Notes: generated by a model from the sequence alone, not told the origin. Shown: positions 24,642-34,340, numbered from the stretch's first letter. The stretch is DNA of 64,000 bases from Microbulbifer sp. SAOS-129_SWC (GCF_039696035.1 NZ_CP155567.1:3653001-3717000), one strand, 5' to 3'. A program made the numbers and translations.

Positions 24642-25729
24642 GCAGTATTTTCTGGAGTCCTGACCTGGGGCAACTTTCCCCCTATGTGCCGGGCGAGCAG
24701 CCGCGCGGGCGCAAACTGGTGAAACTGAACACCAACGAAAACCCCTACCCGCCATCGCCGCGCGCGCTGGCCGCGCTGGCCGACCCGCAACTGGCCGATG
24801 CGCTGCGCCGCTACCCGGACCCGGACTCCGCCGACCTGTGCGCGGCCATCGCCACGCAGTTCGGCCTGGCGCCGGAGCAGGTGTTCGTCGGCAACGGGTC
24901 CGACGAGGTGCTGGCGCACAGCTTCTACAGCTTTTTCCGCCGCGATGGCGAACCGCTGCTGTTCCCGGATATCACCTACAGTTTCTATCCGGTGTACTGC
25001 CAGCTGTACGGTATCGACTACCGCACGCCGGCGCTCGGCGACGACTTCTCCATCGACGTGAGTGATTACTGCGGTCCCGCCGCCGGTGTCATCCTGCCCA
25101 ACCCCAATGCGCCCAGCGGCCGCTGCCTGGAACTGGCGCAGATCGAGACACTGCTGCAACAGCAACCCGAGCGGGTGGTGGCCGTCGACGAGGCGTATAT
25201 CGATTTCGGCGGCGACAGTGCCGTACCCCTGATCGAGCGCTACCCCAACCTGCTGGTGATCCGCACCCTGTCCAAGTCCCACGCGCTGGCGGGCCTGCGC
25301 CTCGGCTATGCGCTGGGCCAGGCACACCTGATCGAGGGGCTGAACCGCACCAAGAATTCGTTCAATTCCTACCCGATCGACAGCGTCGCGCAGCGCGTGG
25401 CGGCGGCCGCCATCGGTGACCGCGCGTGGCTGGCGGAAACCAGCGGCAAGGTGATCGCCACCCGCACGCGCGTCGCCGAGGCGCTGCGCGCACTGGATTT
25501 CGAGGTGGTGCCATCAAAAGCCAACTTCCTGCTGGCGCGCCCGCGCGCCATCGGCGCCGAGGCCCTGTACCTGGCACTGCGCGAGCGCGGTATCCTGGTG
25601 CGCTACTTCGACAAACCGCGCATTTCCGACCACCTGCGCATCAGTATCGGCACCGATGCGGAAATGGATCAGCTGCTGGCGGCGTGTCGCGAAATCCAGA
25701 TGGCGCCGGATGCTTCACAGACCCGCTGA
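24638..25729 (+). CDS. hisC: Histidinol-phosphate aminotransferase
   Basis: A 363-residue class I/II PLP aminotransferase that forms histidinol phosphate in histidine synthesis. Family motifs are KLNTNENPYPPSPRAL, FVGNGSDEVLAHSFYSFF, PNPNAPSGRCLELAQIE, DEAYIDFGG and the PLP lysine in LVIRTLSKSHALAGLRLGYA, ending with ISDHLRISIGTDAEMDQLL. The start is TTG, overlapping the FHA gene stop (TTGA) and preceded by AGAGGA. No other his gene is present, so it is a stray copy; related enzymes of this length can act on other substrates. Confidence 0.93.
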   Translation: MSSIFWSPDLGQLSPYVPGEQPRGRKLVKLNTNENPYPPSPRALAALADPQLADALRRYPDPDSADLCAAIATQFGLAPEQVFVGNGSDEVLAHSFYSFFRRDGEPLLFPDITYSFYPVYCQLYGIDYRTPALGDDFSIDVSDYCGPAAGVILPNPNAPSGRCLELAQIETLLQQQPERVVAVDEAYIDFGGDSAVPLIERYPNLLVIRTLSKSHALAGLRLGYALGQAHLIEGLNRTKNSFNSYPIDSVAQRVAAAAIGDRAWLAETSGKVIATRTRVAEALRALDFEVVPSKANFLLARPRAIGAEALYLALRERGILVRYFDKPRISDHLRISIGTDAEMDQLLAACREIQMAPDASQTR

Positions 25730-25773
25730 GCAGAGCCTCTATAATTTGCTCTGAATTCAGCAGTAGAGCAGTT

Positions 25774-26667
25774 ATGTTCAAACGACCCATTCAAACCCTG
25801 TTATGTAGCGGCGCCCTGCTGTGCGCGGCCGCCGCCAGTGCCGCGAATCCGTGGGAACAGGTCCAGCGCCCATCGTCGCAGACCCCCGACAGTATCGGTA
25901 ACTACAGTAACGGCTGCCTCGCCGGCGCCGCCGAGATGCCCCTGCGCGGCAAGGGCTTCCAGGTGATGCGCAGCGACCGCGAGCGCCGCTTCGGCAACCC
26001 GGAGCTGATCCAGTTCCTCGAGGATCTGTCCGCGCGGGTGGCCGCGCGCGGCCTCGGCCGGCTGCAGATCGGCGACATGTCCCTGCCCCGCGGCGGCCCG
26101 TTTTCCCACAGCAGCCACAAGAGCCACCAGACCGGCCTGGACGTGGATATCTGGTATTCCCAGGACGCGCGCGCGCTGAAGCGGCCGCTGACACCGTGGG
26201 AGCGCGAGCATGTCTCGGCGATTCCGCTGGCCAACGATGAGAAGAACCAGCTGATTGAAAAGAACTGGGACGAGATGCGCGACAAAGTGCCGCAGATACT
26301 GCGGCTGGCCTCCGAGGATCCGCGCGTCGAGCGCATCTTTGTGCACCCGTCGATCAAGCGCAAACTGTGTAATATCAGCGGCAGTAACAACGCCTGGCTG
26401 CGCAAGCTGCGCCCCTGGTGGGGGCACAGCTACCATTTCCATGTGCGCCTGTCCTGCCCCGACGGCGACCGGGACTGCAAGCCCCAGCACCCGGTCACCC
26501 AGGCTGCCTGCGGTCCCGATCTGGACTGGTGGTTCAGCGATGAATTCCTGGCGCTGCTGCACGGCACGGCGCCCAAGAGCAAGAAACCCAAGCGCGAGAA
26601 GCCACCGATGCCCGCGCAGTGTAAAAAAGTACTGAGCGCGCCCGGCGCGCGGACGGGACAGCCATGA
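25774..26667 (+). CDS. mepA: Penicillin-insensitive murein endopeptidase
   Basis: Cleaves D-Ala-meso-DAP cross-links in peptidoglycan. The 297-residue protein has a signal peptide (1-23) and the MepA zinc-site pattern: SHSSHKSHQTGLDVDIW, with H118 and D125 as ligands, and WWGHSYHFHVRLSCP near residue 225. Six to seven cysteines fit the disulfides known in the family. The C-terminal tail is lysine- and proline-rich (KSKKPKREKPP). The ATG at 25774 is used; the longer open frame upstream lies within hisC. Its stop overlaps the ddl start (ATGA). Confidence 0.95.
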   Translation: MFKRPIQTLLCSGALLCAAAASAANPWEQVQRPSSQTPDSIGNYSNGCLAGAAEMPLRGKGFQVMRSDRERRFGNPELIQFLEDLSARVAARGLGRLQIGDMSLPRGGPFSHSSHKSHQTGLDVDIWYSQDARALKRPLTPWEREHVSAIPLANDEKNQLIEKNWDEMRDKVPQILRLASEDPRVERIFVHPSIKRKLCNISGSNNAWLRKLRPWWGHSYHFHVRLSCPDGDRDCKPQHPVTQAACGPDLDWWFSDEFLALLHGTAPKSKKPKREKPPMPAQCKKVLSAPGARTGQP

Positions 26668-27650
26668 TCAATACCCTGCTGATTTGCGGCGGCGGCAGCA
26701 GCGAACACGATGTGTCGCTGCGCACCGCCGACTTTATCGAGCGTCATCTGCTCAACGCGGACGAAATCGAGCTGCTGCGCGTAGAGATGGATTCCAGCGG
26801 CCAGCTGCGCGACCGCGTCGGCCGTGTGCACGAACTCGGCCAGGATCGCCAGCTGCGCTGCGGTGCTGAAAGCTGGCCGGTGCACTATGTGGTGCCCGCC
26901 ATTCACGGCTACCCGGGCGAGACCGGCGACCTGCAGTCGATGCTGGAACTCTACCGCATCCCGTATTACGGCTGCGGACCGGAAGCGAGCAAAATCTGCT
27001 TCAACAAGGTCACCACCAAGCTGTGGCTGAGCGCACTGGGCATCGACAACACCCCCTACCAGTTCCTGTGCCGCAACGACGCCGAGGAGATCACCAAGGC
27101 GACCATGGCGCTGCAGCAGTGGGGCGCGGTATTTATCAAGGCGTCCAACCAGGGCTCATCGGTAGGTTGCTACAAGGTGACTGCCGCCGAACAGTTGCAA
27201 CCGGCACTGGACGAGGCGTTCGCGTTGTCGCCCTACGTGCTGGTGGAAAAGTGCCTGAGCGTACGCGAGCTGGAAGTGGCCGCCTACCCCTACGACGGCG
27301 AGTTGATCATCACCCCGCCGGGCGAGGTCTGCGCCCCGGCGGACACCTTCTACAACTACGAGGAAAAGTATGCCGAGGGCAGCCGCGCCGTGACCCACGT
27401 GGAAGCGCAGGGCCTCAGCGAGGCACAGCTGAACTGGATTCATGAAGCCGCAAAACGCGCCTTTGTCGGCCTGCAGCTGAAAGACCTGTCGCGCATCGAT
27501 TTCTTCCTCACCGACAACGGCGACATCTACCTCAACGAGGTCAACACTTTCCCCGGGATGACCACAATTTCCATGTTCCCGAAGATGATGGAAAACGCCG
27601 GCCACGAGTTTGGCCGGTACCTGACCGGATTGATTCGCGCGGCGGTTTAG
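26664..27650 (+). CDS. ddl: D-alanine--D-alanine ligase
   Basis: Makes the D-Ala-D-Ala dipeptide for peptidoglycan. The 328-residue ATP-grasp enzyme shows LLICGGGSSEHDVSL, VVPAIHGYPGETGDLQSMLELYRIPYYGCG, FIKASNQGSSVGCYKV, ELEVAAYPYDGELII, LSRIDFFLTDNGDIYLNEVNTFPGMTTISMFPKMM. It overlaps mepA by 4 bp, so building and cutting of the cross-linked peptide are encoded together. It is outside the usual division and cell-wall cluster, so another ddl may exist elsewhere in the genome. Confidence 0.95.
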   Translation: MINTLLICGGGSSEHDVSLRTADFIERHLLNADEIELLRVEMDSSGQLRDRVGRVHELGQDRQLRCGAESWPVHYVVPAIHGYPGETGDLQSMLELYRIPYYGCGPEASKICFNKVTTKLWLSALGIDNTPYQFLCRNDAEEITKATMALQQWGAVFIKASNQGSSVGCYKVTAAEQLQPALDEAFALSPYVLVEKCLSVRELEVAAYPYDGELIITPPGEVCAPADTFYNYEEKYAEGSRAVTHVEAQGLSEAQLNWIHEAAKRAFVGLQLKDLSRIDFFLTDNGDIYLNEVNTFPGMTTISMFPKMMENAGHEFGRYLTGLIRAAV

Positions 27651-27683
27651 CGGAGCGCACGGCTTCACGGCCAACAGCAAGCA

Positions 27684-27950
27684 GGGCGAACACAAGGTTC
27701 GCCCCTACCGATCGACTATCGAGGCCCATATCACCGACATCACTACCGGCCGCACTGGGCACCGAAGTCGTTCAGAAAACTGAACCACCTACCGTAGGGG
27801 CGGACCTTGTATCTGCCCGCCCCGCGGCCGCCGCAAACCAGAGCAAACCCGCCAGGCCCTGCACCGTCGTCACTAAAGACCGCGCGAGGCACCGGATTCG
27901 TTTAGCCCACAAAATCACCTACCGTAGGGGCGGACCTTGTGTCCGCCCGC
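27684..27950. repeat. Three copies of a GTAGGGGCGGAC-type palindromic repeat
   Basis: Copies lie at 27,684-27,708 (reverse orientation, with GAAC variant), 27,794-27,820 (one arm decayed) and 27,924-27,950 (intact: GGGCGGAC-CTTGT-GTCCGCCC after GTAG). They fill the 334-bp gap between ddl and the HNH gene, and nothing else is seen there. Further copies are at 39,988, 40,450 and, diverged, 58,154. Confidence 0.85.
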
Positions 27951-27984
27951 ATCGAAGCTGTAACACCAGCCCCACCCACAACAC

Positions 27985-28563
27985 TCAGTCGCGCCCGGTG
28001 AACAACCAGCCCTCCTGCCGCGGGCGCGAGAACTGGCCGCGCAGAAAATCCATCTGGTCGCCGCGAATCCGCTCACTGTTGATCAGTGCCAGATACTCGG
28101 CCGGATTGGGGCAGAACGGCAGCGCCAGCAGCTCCATCTCCAGATCTTCCAGCAGGCGATTGCCCTTGTGCTGATTGCAGCGCCGGCAGGCGGTGACAAC
28201 ATTCTCCCAGACATCGCGCCCGCCGCGGGAAACGGGATGCACATGGTCGCGCGTCAGCTCGGTGCCGCGGAACACCTGGCCGCAATACAGGCAGGTCTGG
28301 GAGTCGCGAAAAAACAGCGCGCGGTTGTTCAGCGGCGGCCTTTTGCGCGGTCGCGCCATGCGCTCGCCGCCGCAGGCGATGATTGCCGCCAGGTCCAGGT
28401 AGGAACGCTCGCCGCGGCGGTTGATACCGCCGTGTACCCGCTGCACCACACCACCCAGGGTCCAGGTCACCAGATCGCGCACATACAGGCAGGCCGCGTC
28501 CTGCCAGTTCAACCACTCCAGCGGCTGGCCCGCCAGGTTTAGACGCAGGATTCTCGCTTGCAT
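27985..28563 (-). CDS. HNH endonuclease family protein
   Basis: A 192-residue protein with a central HNH zinc-finger nuclease motif: C91-LYC94-G, RDHVHPVSRGG (D106-H107), WENVVTAC126-RRC129-NQHKGNR. The N-terminal 60 residues (MQARILRLNLAGQPLEWLNWQDAACLYVRDLV) match the small HNH group common in proteobacteria that often has no toxin or phage context. Substrate unknown. The ATG at 28563 has GGGGAG upstream; a longer open frame to 28701 is not protein-like and runs over a terminator hairpin. A single-gene unit. Confidence 0.9.
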   Translation of the reverse strand: MQARILRLNLAGQPLEWLNWQDAACLYVRDLVTWTLGGVVQRVHGGINRRGERSYLDLAAIIACGGERMARPRKRPPLNNRALFFRDSQTCLYCGQVFRGTELTRDHVHPVSRGGRDVWENVVTACRRCNQHKGNRLLEDLEMELLALPFCPNPAEYLALINSERIRGDQMDFLRGQFSRPRQEGWLFTGRD

Positions 28564-28631
28564 CAGCTCAGCTCCCCTTCCGAGACGAAACAGAGATCGG
28601 CGCGGCGCCGCCGCGCGGGTACACCAGAACG

Positions 28632-28665
28632 AAAAAACCCCGCGGGCGTACCGGCGGGGCTTTGA
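28632..28665 (-). terminator. Minus-strand terminator upstream of the HNH gene
   Basis: Inverted repeat GCCCCGC-10 nt-GCGGGG followed by T6 on the minus strand. It sits between the HNH gene and the non-coding stretch to the right, so it would end a leftward transcript from about 28,670-29,040. Confidence 0.65.
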
Positions 28666-29361
28666 CAGAAATTCAGGGGTGAGGGGGTTATTGCCCGCCA
28701 AGAGACTGGGAGCTGAAGGCTAGCGCGTATGTAGTCCAGTAAATTACTGAATGCTTTACCCTCCGCCGGCCGGGAAATTTGTGGCCGGATTTGTATTGAT
28801 TAAAGCGGATAATTGTTTCAATTTCCAGACAGCATACAAGATACGGATCACACCAATAACAACCGAAGGGATATTCGGTTGTGATGTAAAAGTAATCACA
28901 AAAGATAAAATAGCGCGGCGGCAGGAATAACGCGCGGGGCGCTTTGCACGAACTGGCGAACGGGCGGGATAAGTTTGCAGGCCGGGGGCGAATCGGTGTT
29001 GCCGCGCCTTTCTGCGCCGCGATTCTGCTACCCCCTATAAAACACCGCCCAGGCAATCCGGCCCGGGCGGTGCGTCTCACAGGATGGTGCCAAGATCCGT
29101 TTGGCGAGCGGCGCAGTCCCTTTATCCCTTACCGCTGTAGTGAAGTCCCTTCTGCATCCTTGCAACTTCATTATGGCAACTGGCGCGGAAAAAAGTAGAG
29201 GACATCGGCTGAAATTCGTGTGCGAGATATCTCACAAAGTAGGGAGATATCTTACGCGGGCAAGGTGACTAAGACGGGAATCGCTGCTTGTGGTAAAACG
29301 GGCGCCAGGAATTTTTGAAGCGACAACTATAACCACTTTTATTACCGGATCAATCACCACC
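28666..29361. other. Long non-coding region with hairpins
   Basis: About 700 bases without a supported gene, locally rich in A and T near 28,780-28,920. It holds an inverted repeat ATCACAACCG/CGGTTGTGAT-like pair near 28,850-28,885 and a second minus-strand terminator-like hairpin at 29,043-29,072 (CACCGCCC/GGGCGGTG, TTTTA after it). One or two small RNAs read leftward are possible. Confidence 0.4.
29224..29255. promoter_or_regulatory. Two GAGATATCTYAC direct repeats upstream of the PQQ dehydrogenase gene
   Basis: GAGATATCTCAC at 29,224 and GAGATATCTTAC at 29,244 are 20 bp apart, two helical turns, each with the palindromic core AGATATCT. They lie about 110-140 bp before the gene start at 29,362 and look like a pair of sites for one regulator. 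Confidence 0.5.
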
Positions 29362-30879
29362 GTGAACAGCCTGTTGAAATATGCGCTAATTTTTCTGCTC
29401 GCCCTCGGCCTGGGCGTCGCCACGGTCACGATATTCGCGCCCGGCATCAGTGTGCCCTGGCGGCAACTGACCGGCGGTGCGTCGATCGATGAACAGACCG
29501 TGGACAACCGACTGCATACGGTGCCGGGTTACGGCGTGGTGCTGTTCGCCGACGACGTCCCCAATGCGCGCTGGATCGCCATCACCCGCCGCGGCGACCT
29601 GCTGGTGTCCCAGCCCAAGCGCGGCCAGGTGACCCTGCTCGAGGCCGATGCGGACGGCGACGGCCACAGCGATGGCCAGCGCGTGCTGATCGACCACCTC
29701 AAGCGCCCGCACGGTCTGTTCCTGTACGAGGACTGGCTGTATATCGCCGAGAGCGATGGCGTCGGCCGCGTGCCCTTCGACCACTCCGACGGCCTCGTCG
29801 CCGGCCGCTACCAGAAAATCGTCAGCGGCCTCGCCGACAGCGGCAACCACTGGACCAAGACCATCGCCATGGGCCCCGACGGCTGGATCTACCTGAGCAG
29901 CGGCTCCAGCTGCAATGTCTGTATCGAGGACAATCCGCGCCGCGCCACCATCATGCGCTTCCGCCCCGATGGTAGCGACCTGCAGGTGTATGCCAGCGGC
30001 CTGCGCAACAGTGTGGGTTTCGACTGGTCACCGAAGGATGGCGCCCTCTACGCCACCGATAACGGCCGCGACTGGCTCGGCGACAACTTCCCGCCGTGCG
30101 AACTCAACCGCATCGAGCGGGGCGCCTTCTACGGCTGGCCCTACGCCAACGGCAACCGCGTGCCCGACCCCGACTTTGGCGTCAATGCCGGCGAGGATAT
30201 CGAGGAAAAGATCGCCAACTCACGCCCGCCGGTGTTCAGCTTCCCGGCCCACAATGCGCCACTGGGCATCACCTTCCTGCGCAGCCAGGCCCAGCCCGCC
30301 ACCTACCGCGACGCGGCGCTGGTGGCCCTGCACGGTTCCTGGAACCGCAGCACCAAGGACGGCTACAAGGTGGTGTCGCTGCACTGGGACGAGCACGGCG
30401 CGATTCACCAGCGGGATTTCCTGTGGGGCTTCCTCAGCGCAGACCGCCAGACCGTCTACGGCCGGCCGGTGGATATCGCCGAGGACACCGAGGGGCACAT
30501 CTATGTCTCCGACGACTACGCCGGCGCCATCTACCGGGTCACGCCCGGCGAATCCGGCGACAGTGAGGCCGGCGCGCACAAACCGCGCCTGCAGGCACCG
30601 ACCAAACCACTGGCGATCGACCGCGGCGCAGCCCAGCGCGGGGCCGAGCTGTATCAGCGCCACCACTGCGCCCGCTGCCACGCCGCGCAGGTGCCGCTGC
30701 GCAATCTGGCCCGGCGCTATACCCTGCAGACGCTGGCGGATTACTTCGATGCGCCGACGCCGCCGATGCCCGACTACGACTTTGGCCCGTCGCAGAAGCG
30801 CGCGCTGGCCCACTACCTGATGTCCCGCGAAGTGGACACCCCCAAACTGGTGGCGCCGCCGCCCGCACCGCACAATTGA
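29362..30879 (+). CDS. PQQ-dependent sugar dehydrogenase-type protein with C-terminal cytochrome c
   Basis: A membrane-anchored periplasmic dehydrogenase of about 505 residues. After an N-terminal hydrophobic segment (LLKYALIFLLALGLGVATVTIF) comes a six-bladed propeller like soluble glucose dehydrogenase (RRGDLLVSQPKRG, RPHGLFLYEDWLYIAES, NHWTKTIAMGPDGWIYLSSGSSCN, GLRNSVGFDWSPKDGALYATDNGRDWLGD, HGSWNRSTKDGYKVV). The last 80 residues are a mono-haem cytochrome c (HHCARCHA, methionine ligand in PTPPMPDYD), so electrons can pass within one chain. The sugar is unknown. The start is uncertain: GTG 29362 fits the anchor, GTG 29290 would add 24 residues. Confidence 0.87.
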   Translation: MNSLLKYALIFLLALGLGVATVTIFAPGISVPWRQLTGGASIDEQTVDNRLHTVPGYGVVLFADDVPNARWIAITRRGDLLVSQPKRGQVTLLEADADGDGHSDGQRVLIDHLKRPHGLFLYEDWLYIAESDGVGRVPFDHSDGLVAGRYQKIVSGLADSGNHWTKTIAMGPDGWIYLSSGSSCNVCIEDNPRRATIMRFRPDGSDLQVYASGLRNSVGFDWSPKDGALYATDNGRDWLGDNFPPCELNRIERGAFYGWPYANGNRVPDPDFGVNAGEDIEEKIANSRPPVFSFPAHNAPLGITFLRSQAQPATYRDAALVALHGSWNRSTKDGYKVVSLHWDEHGAIHQRDFLWGFLSADRQTVYGRPVDIAEDTEGHIYVSDDYAGAIYRVTPGESGDSEAGAHKPRLQAPTKPLAIDRGAAQRGAELYQRHHCARCHAAQVPLRNLARRYTLQTLADYFDAPTPPMPDYDFGPSQKRALAHYLMSREVDTPKLVAPPPAPHN

Positions 30880-30951
30880 CCCTTTTCCCGCCAGCGGCTA
30901 AGGTTGCCGCGCACGGCGGCCCAAGCGCCGCAATTACTAGAGGCAGGACCC

Positions 30952-31206
30952 ATGGCAGCGAAAAAGCAAGCGGCAACCTTCGAGCAGGCACTGGAAGAAC
31001 TGGAGCAGCTGGTAGAACGACTGGAGGCGGGTGAGCTGCCACTGGACGAAGCACTGGCCGACTTCGAACGCGGCGTGAAGCTCACGCGTGAGTGCCAGCA
31101 GAAACTCGCCACCGCCGAGCAGAAGGTCAAGGTACTGATGGAAGAAAACGGCAGCGTGCGCGAACTGCCGTTCGACAGCGACGGCGAAGCGGACGAGCGC
31201 GAGTGA
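30952..31206 (+). CDS. xseB: Exodeoxyribonuclease VII small subunit
   Basis: An 84-residue subunit that joins XseA to form exonuclease VII, which degrades single-stranded DNA. The family pattern is clear: FEQALEELEQLVERLEAGELPLDEALADFERGVKLTRECQQKLATAEQKV, a two-helix hairpin. The ATG at 30952 follows AGGCAGG. It overlaps ispA by 4 bp (GTGA), giving the well-known xseB-ispA-dxs order. Confidence 0.97.
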   Translation: MAAKKQAATFEQALEELEQLVERLEAGELPLDEALADFERGVKLTRECQQKLATAEQKVKVLMEENGSVRELPFDSDGEADERE

Positions 31207-32114
31207 GCACCGACACCATGGTGCCGGAGCTGCGCGCCTTCCTCCAGCGCGCGGCCACGCGCGTTGAGGCCGCGCTCACCGCGGCGCTGGCGGATCGCGA
31301 TGGTAACAGTGTCGAGCTTCTGTTCGCCGCCATGCGCTACGCCGCCCTCGGCCCCGGCAAACGCCTGCGCCCGGCGCTGGTGTATGCCTGCGCGGAATCC
31401 CTCGCCGGCCCTGCACCCGCGGCCGCCGACTGCGATGCTGCCGCTGCCGCACTGGAGTGCATCCACGCCTATTCCCTGGTGCACGACGACCTGCCCGCCA
31501 TGGACGACGACGACCTGCGCCGCGGCCGCCCCACCTGCCATATCGAATTCGACGAAGCCACCGCCATTCTCGCCGGCGATGCCCTGCAGACCCGCGCCTT
31601 CGAGCTGCTGCTGGCCTGCGACGCCGCGCCGGCGCTGAAACTGCAACTGCTCGACGAGCTGGCATCCGCTGCCGGCGCCCGCGGCATGGTCGCCGGACAG
31701 GCCATCGACCTGGCCGCGGTGGCCGCCGATCTGGATCTGGCGCAGCTGGAACGCATGCACCGCCTCAAGACCGGTGCCCTGATCCGCGCCAGCGCGCGCA
31801 TCGGCGCACTGCTCGGCGGCGCCGACGACACCCAGCTGGCGGCCGTCAGCCGCTATGCCGAGGCCATCGGCCTGGCCTTCCAGGTGCAGGACGACATCCT
31901 CGATGTCACCGCCGATACCGCCACCCTGGGCAAGACCCAGGGCGCCGACGCGGCGCGCAATAAGCCCACTTACGTGTCGCTGCTGGGCCTCGACGGCGCC
32001 CGCGCCAAGCTGGCGGAACTGCACGGCGAGGCGCTGGCCGCGCTGGCACCACTGGGCGGCGACACCATGCAGCTGCGGCTGCTGGCGGATTACATCGTCC
32101 AGCGCAGCCACTGA
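31203..32114 (+). CDS. ispA: (2E,6E)-farnesyl diphosphate synthase
   Basis: Condenses isopentenyl diphosphate to geranyl and farnesyl diphosphate for quinones and undecaprenyl carrier. The 303-residue protein has both aspartate-rich motifs: DDLPAMDDDDLRRGRPT and FQVQDDILDVTAD, plus GPGKRLRPALVY and GQAIDLAA. The start is GTG at 31203 (VSTDTMVPELRAF), overlapping the xseB stop. The following dxs makes its precursor pathway, so the operon couples supply and use. Confidence 0.96.
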   Translation: MSTDTMVPELRAFLQRAATRVEAALTAALADRDGNSVELLFAAMRYAALGPGKRLRPALVYACAESLAGPAPAAADCDAAAAALECIHAYSLVHDDLPAMDDDDLRRGRPTCHIEFDEATAILAGDALQTRAFELLLACDAAPALKLQLLDELASAAGARGMVAGQAIDLAAVAADLDLAQLERMHRLKTGALIRASARIGALLGGADDTQLAAVSRYAEAIGLAFQVQDDILDVTADTATLGKTQGADAARNKPTYVSLLGLDGARAKLAELHGEALAALAPLGGDTMQLRLLADYIVQRSH

Positions 32115-32302
32115 TTGCCCCGCAGGAGCCTACGCTGAAGGCGGGCCAGAGGCCGGCACCCGAGCCGAACGCCTGCAAGGCAGGCGCCTGCCGCCGGGTT
32201 TAGCAGTGTGAGCGCGGCATGTCGCGCCCCAACAGGATGCAATCTGCCCGCCACAGGCATACAATCCCTTTTTCTATCGATCTGTTGCAATTGATACGTT
32301 TG

Positions 32303-34231
32303 ATGTTCAACGAAATCCCACGCACACGCCCGCAGACGCCGCTGCTCGACGCCATTGACGAACCAGCGCAACTGCGCGCCCTCGAGGAGCGCCAACTGCC
32401 GGAACTTGCCAGTCAGCTGCGCGAGTACCTGCTGTATTGTGTCGGCCAGAGCGGCGGCCACTTCGGCGCCGGCCTCGGTGTGGTGGAACTGACCATCGCC
32501 CTGCACTACATCTACAACACGCCGGAAGACCGGCTGGTGTGGGATGTGGGCCACCAGACCTATCCGCACAAGATCCTCACCGGGCGCCGCGAGCAGATGC
32601 CAACCATGCGCCAGCAGGGCGGCCTGTCGGGCTTCCCCAAGCGCAGCGAGAGCCCCTACGACACCTTCGGCGTCGGCCATTCCAGCACCTCGATCAGCGC
32701 CGCGCTGGGCATGGCGCTGGGCTCGCCGGACGAGCGCCGCGTGGTGGCGGTGATCGGCGACGGCGCCATGACCGCCGGCATGGCCTTCGAGGCCCTGAAC
32801 CACGCCGCCCACACCGGCAAGGACATGGTCGTGGTGCTGAACGACAACCGCATGTCGATTTCCAAGAACGTCGGCGGCCTGGCCACCTATTTTGCCAAGA
32901 TCCTCGCCAGCAAGACCTACCTGTCCATGCGCGAGGGCAGCCGCAAACTGCTGTCGGCCATTCCCAAGGCCTGGCAGCTGGCGCGGCGCACCGAGGAACA
33001 CGTCAAGGGCATGATCACCCCGGGCACCCTGTTCGAGGAACTCGGCTTCAACTACGTGGGCCCGATCGACGGCCACAATGTGCACGACCTGGTGCACACG
33101 CTGCGCAACCTGCGCAACCAGCGCGGCCCGCAGCTGCTGCATATCGTCACCACCAAGGGCAAGGGCTTCGGCCCCGCCGAGGAAGACCCGGTCGGCTACC
33201 ACGCGCTGAACAAGCTGGAGCCGGAACCGAAGGTGCAGGTGGCGCTGTCGCCGCAAGAGAAGAGCGGCGAGAAGAAAAAGCCCAAATACCAGGCGATCTT
33301 CGGCCAGTGGCTGTGCGACACCGCGGAGCAGGACGACAAGCTGATCGCCATCACCCCGGCCATGTGCGAGGGCTCGGGCATGGTGGAATTCGCCGAGCGC
33401 TTCCCCGAGCGGTTCCACGACGTGGCCATCGCCGAGCAGCACGCGGTCACGCTGGCCGCCGGCCTCGCCTGCGAGGGGCAGAAGCCGGTGGTGGCCATCT
33501 ACTCCACCTTCCTGCAGCGCGGCTACGACCAGCTGGTGCACGACGTGGCCATCCAGGATCTGGACGTCACCTTCGCCATCGACCGCGCCGGTCTGGTGGG
33601 CGAGGACGGCCCCACCCACGCCGGCAGCTTCGACCTGACCTATATGCGCTGCCTGCCGAATATGGTCATCGCCGCCCCCAGCGACGAGAACGAGTGCCGC
33701 CAGCTGCTCTACACCGCCTACCAGCACAACGGCCCGGCGGCGGTGCGCTACCCGCGCGGCACCGGCCCGGGGGTGGAAATCGAGCAGCAGATGCGCGAAC
33801 TGCCAGTGGGCAAAGGGCGTGTGCTGCGCGAGGGCAGCGACGTGGCCATTCTGAATTTCGGCACCCTGCTGGCGCCGGCGCTGGAAGCCGCCGAACAGCT
33901 GGGTGCCAGCGTCGCCGATATGCGCTGGGTCAAACCGCTGGACGAGGCGTTGATCGACGAGCTGGCCGCCAACCATCGCCTGCTGGTCACCGTGGAAGAA
34001 AACACTATTGCCGGCGGCGCCGGCAGCGCGGTAATGGAGTACCTCAACGCCAGCGGCACCCCGGTGCCGATGCTGCAGCTGGGCCTGCCGGACAGGACCA
34101 TCGAGCACGGTAAACACAAAGACCTGCTGGCCGCCATCGGCCTCGACGCCAGCGGTATCGAGGAACAGATCCGCCACCGCCTGCAGTTGCTGGAGCGCGG
34201 TGACTACAACAACCAGGCCGCCGCGTTCTAA
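32303..34231 (+). CDS. dxs: 1-deoxy-D-xylulose-5-phosphate synthase
   Basis: Thiamine-diphosphate enzyme that starts the MEP isoprenoid pathway from pyruvate and glyceraldehyde 3-phosphate. The 642-residue protein matches the family: [100 protein letters not shown] and [10 protein letters not shown]. The ATG at 32303 aligns with the family start but has a poor ribosome site. It lies 188 bp after ispA, so it may also have its own promoter. Confidence 0.97.
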   Translation: MFNEIPRTRPQTPLLDAIDEPAQLRALEERQLPELASQLREYLLYCVGQSGGHFGAGLGVVELTIALHYIYNTPEDRLVWDVGHQTYPHKILTGRREQMPTMRQQGGLSGFPKRSESPYDTFGVGHSSTSISAALGMALGSPDERRVVAVIGDGAMTAGMAFEALNHAAHTGKDMVVVLNDNRMSISKNVGGLATYFAKILASKTYLSMREGSRKLLSAIPKAWQLARRTEEHVKGMITPGTLFEELGFNYVGPIDGHNVHDLVHTLRNLRNQRGPQLLHIVTTKGKGFGPAEEDPVGYHALNKLEPEPKVQVALSPQEKSGEKKKPKYQAIFGQWLCDTAEQDDKLIAITPAMCEGSGMVEFAERFPERFHDVAIAEQHAVTLAAGLACEGQKPVVAIYSTFLQRGYDQLVHDVAIQDLDVTFAIDRAGLVGEDGPTHAGSFDLTYMRCLPNMVIAAPSDENECRQLLYTAYQHNGPAAVRYPRGTGPGVEIEQQMRELPVGKGRVLREGSDVAILNFGTLLAPALEAAEQLGASVADMRWVKPLDEALIDELAANHRLLVTVEENTIAGGAGSAVMEYLNASGTPVPMLQLGLPDRTIEHGKHKDLLAAIGLDASGIEEQIRHRLQLLERGDYNNQAAAF

Positions 34232-34340
34232 GCGGCGCCGGGTCTCCCGGCCGCCGCCAACCACCGCCCCATGCCGCCGACACAATAAAAGCCAAATCCG
34301 CGCGGTTCGCCCGCTTGCGCTACAGGACCAGGGGGAAGTC

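Noticed and set aside
24638..25729. Histidine operon
   Set aside because: hisC stands alone; no other his gene is in the window.
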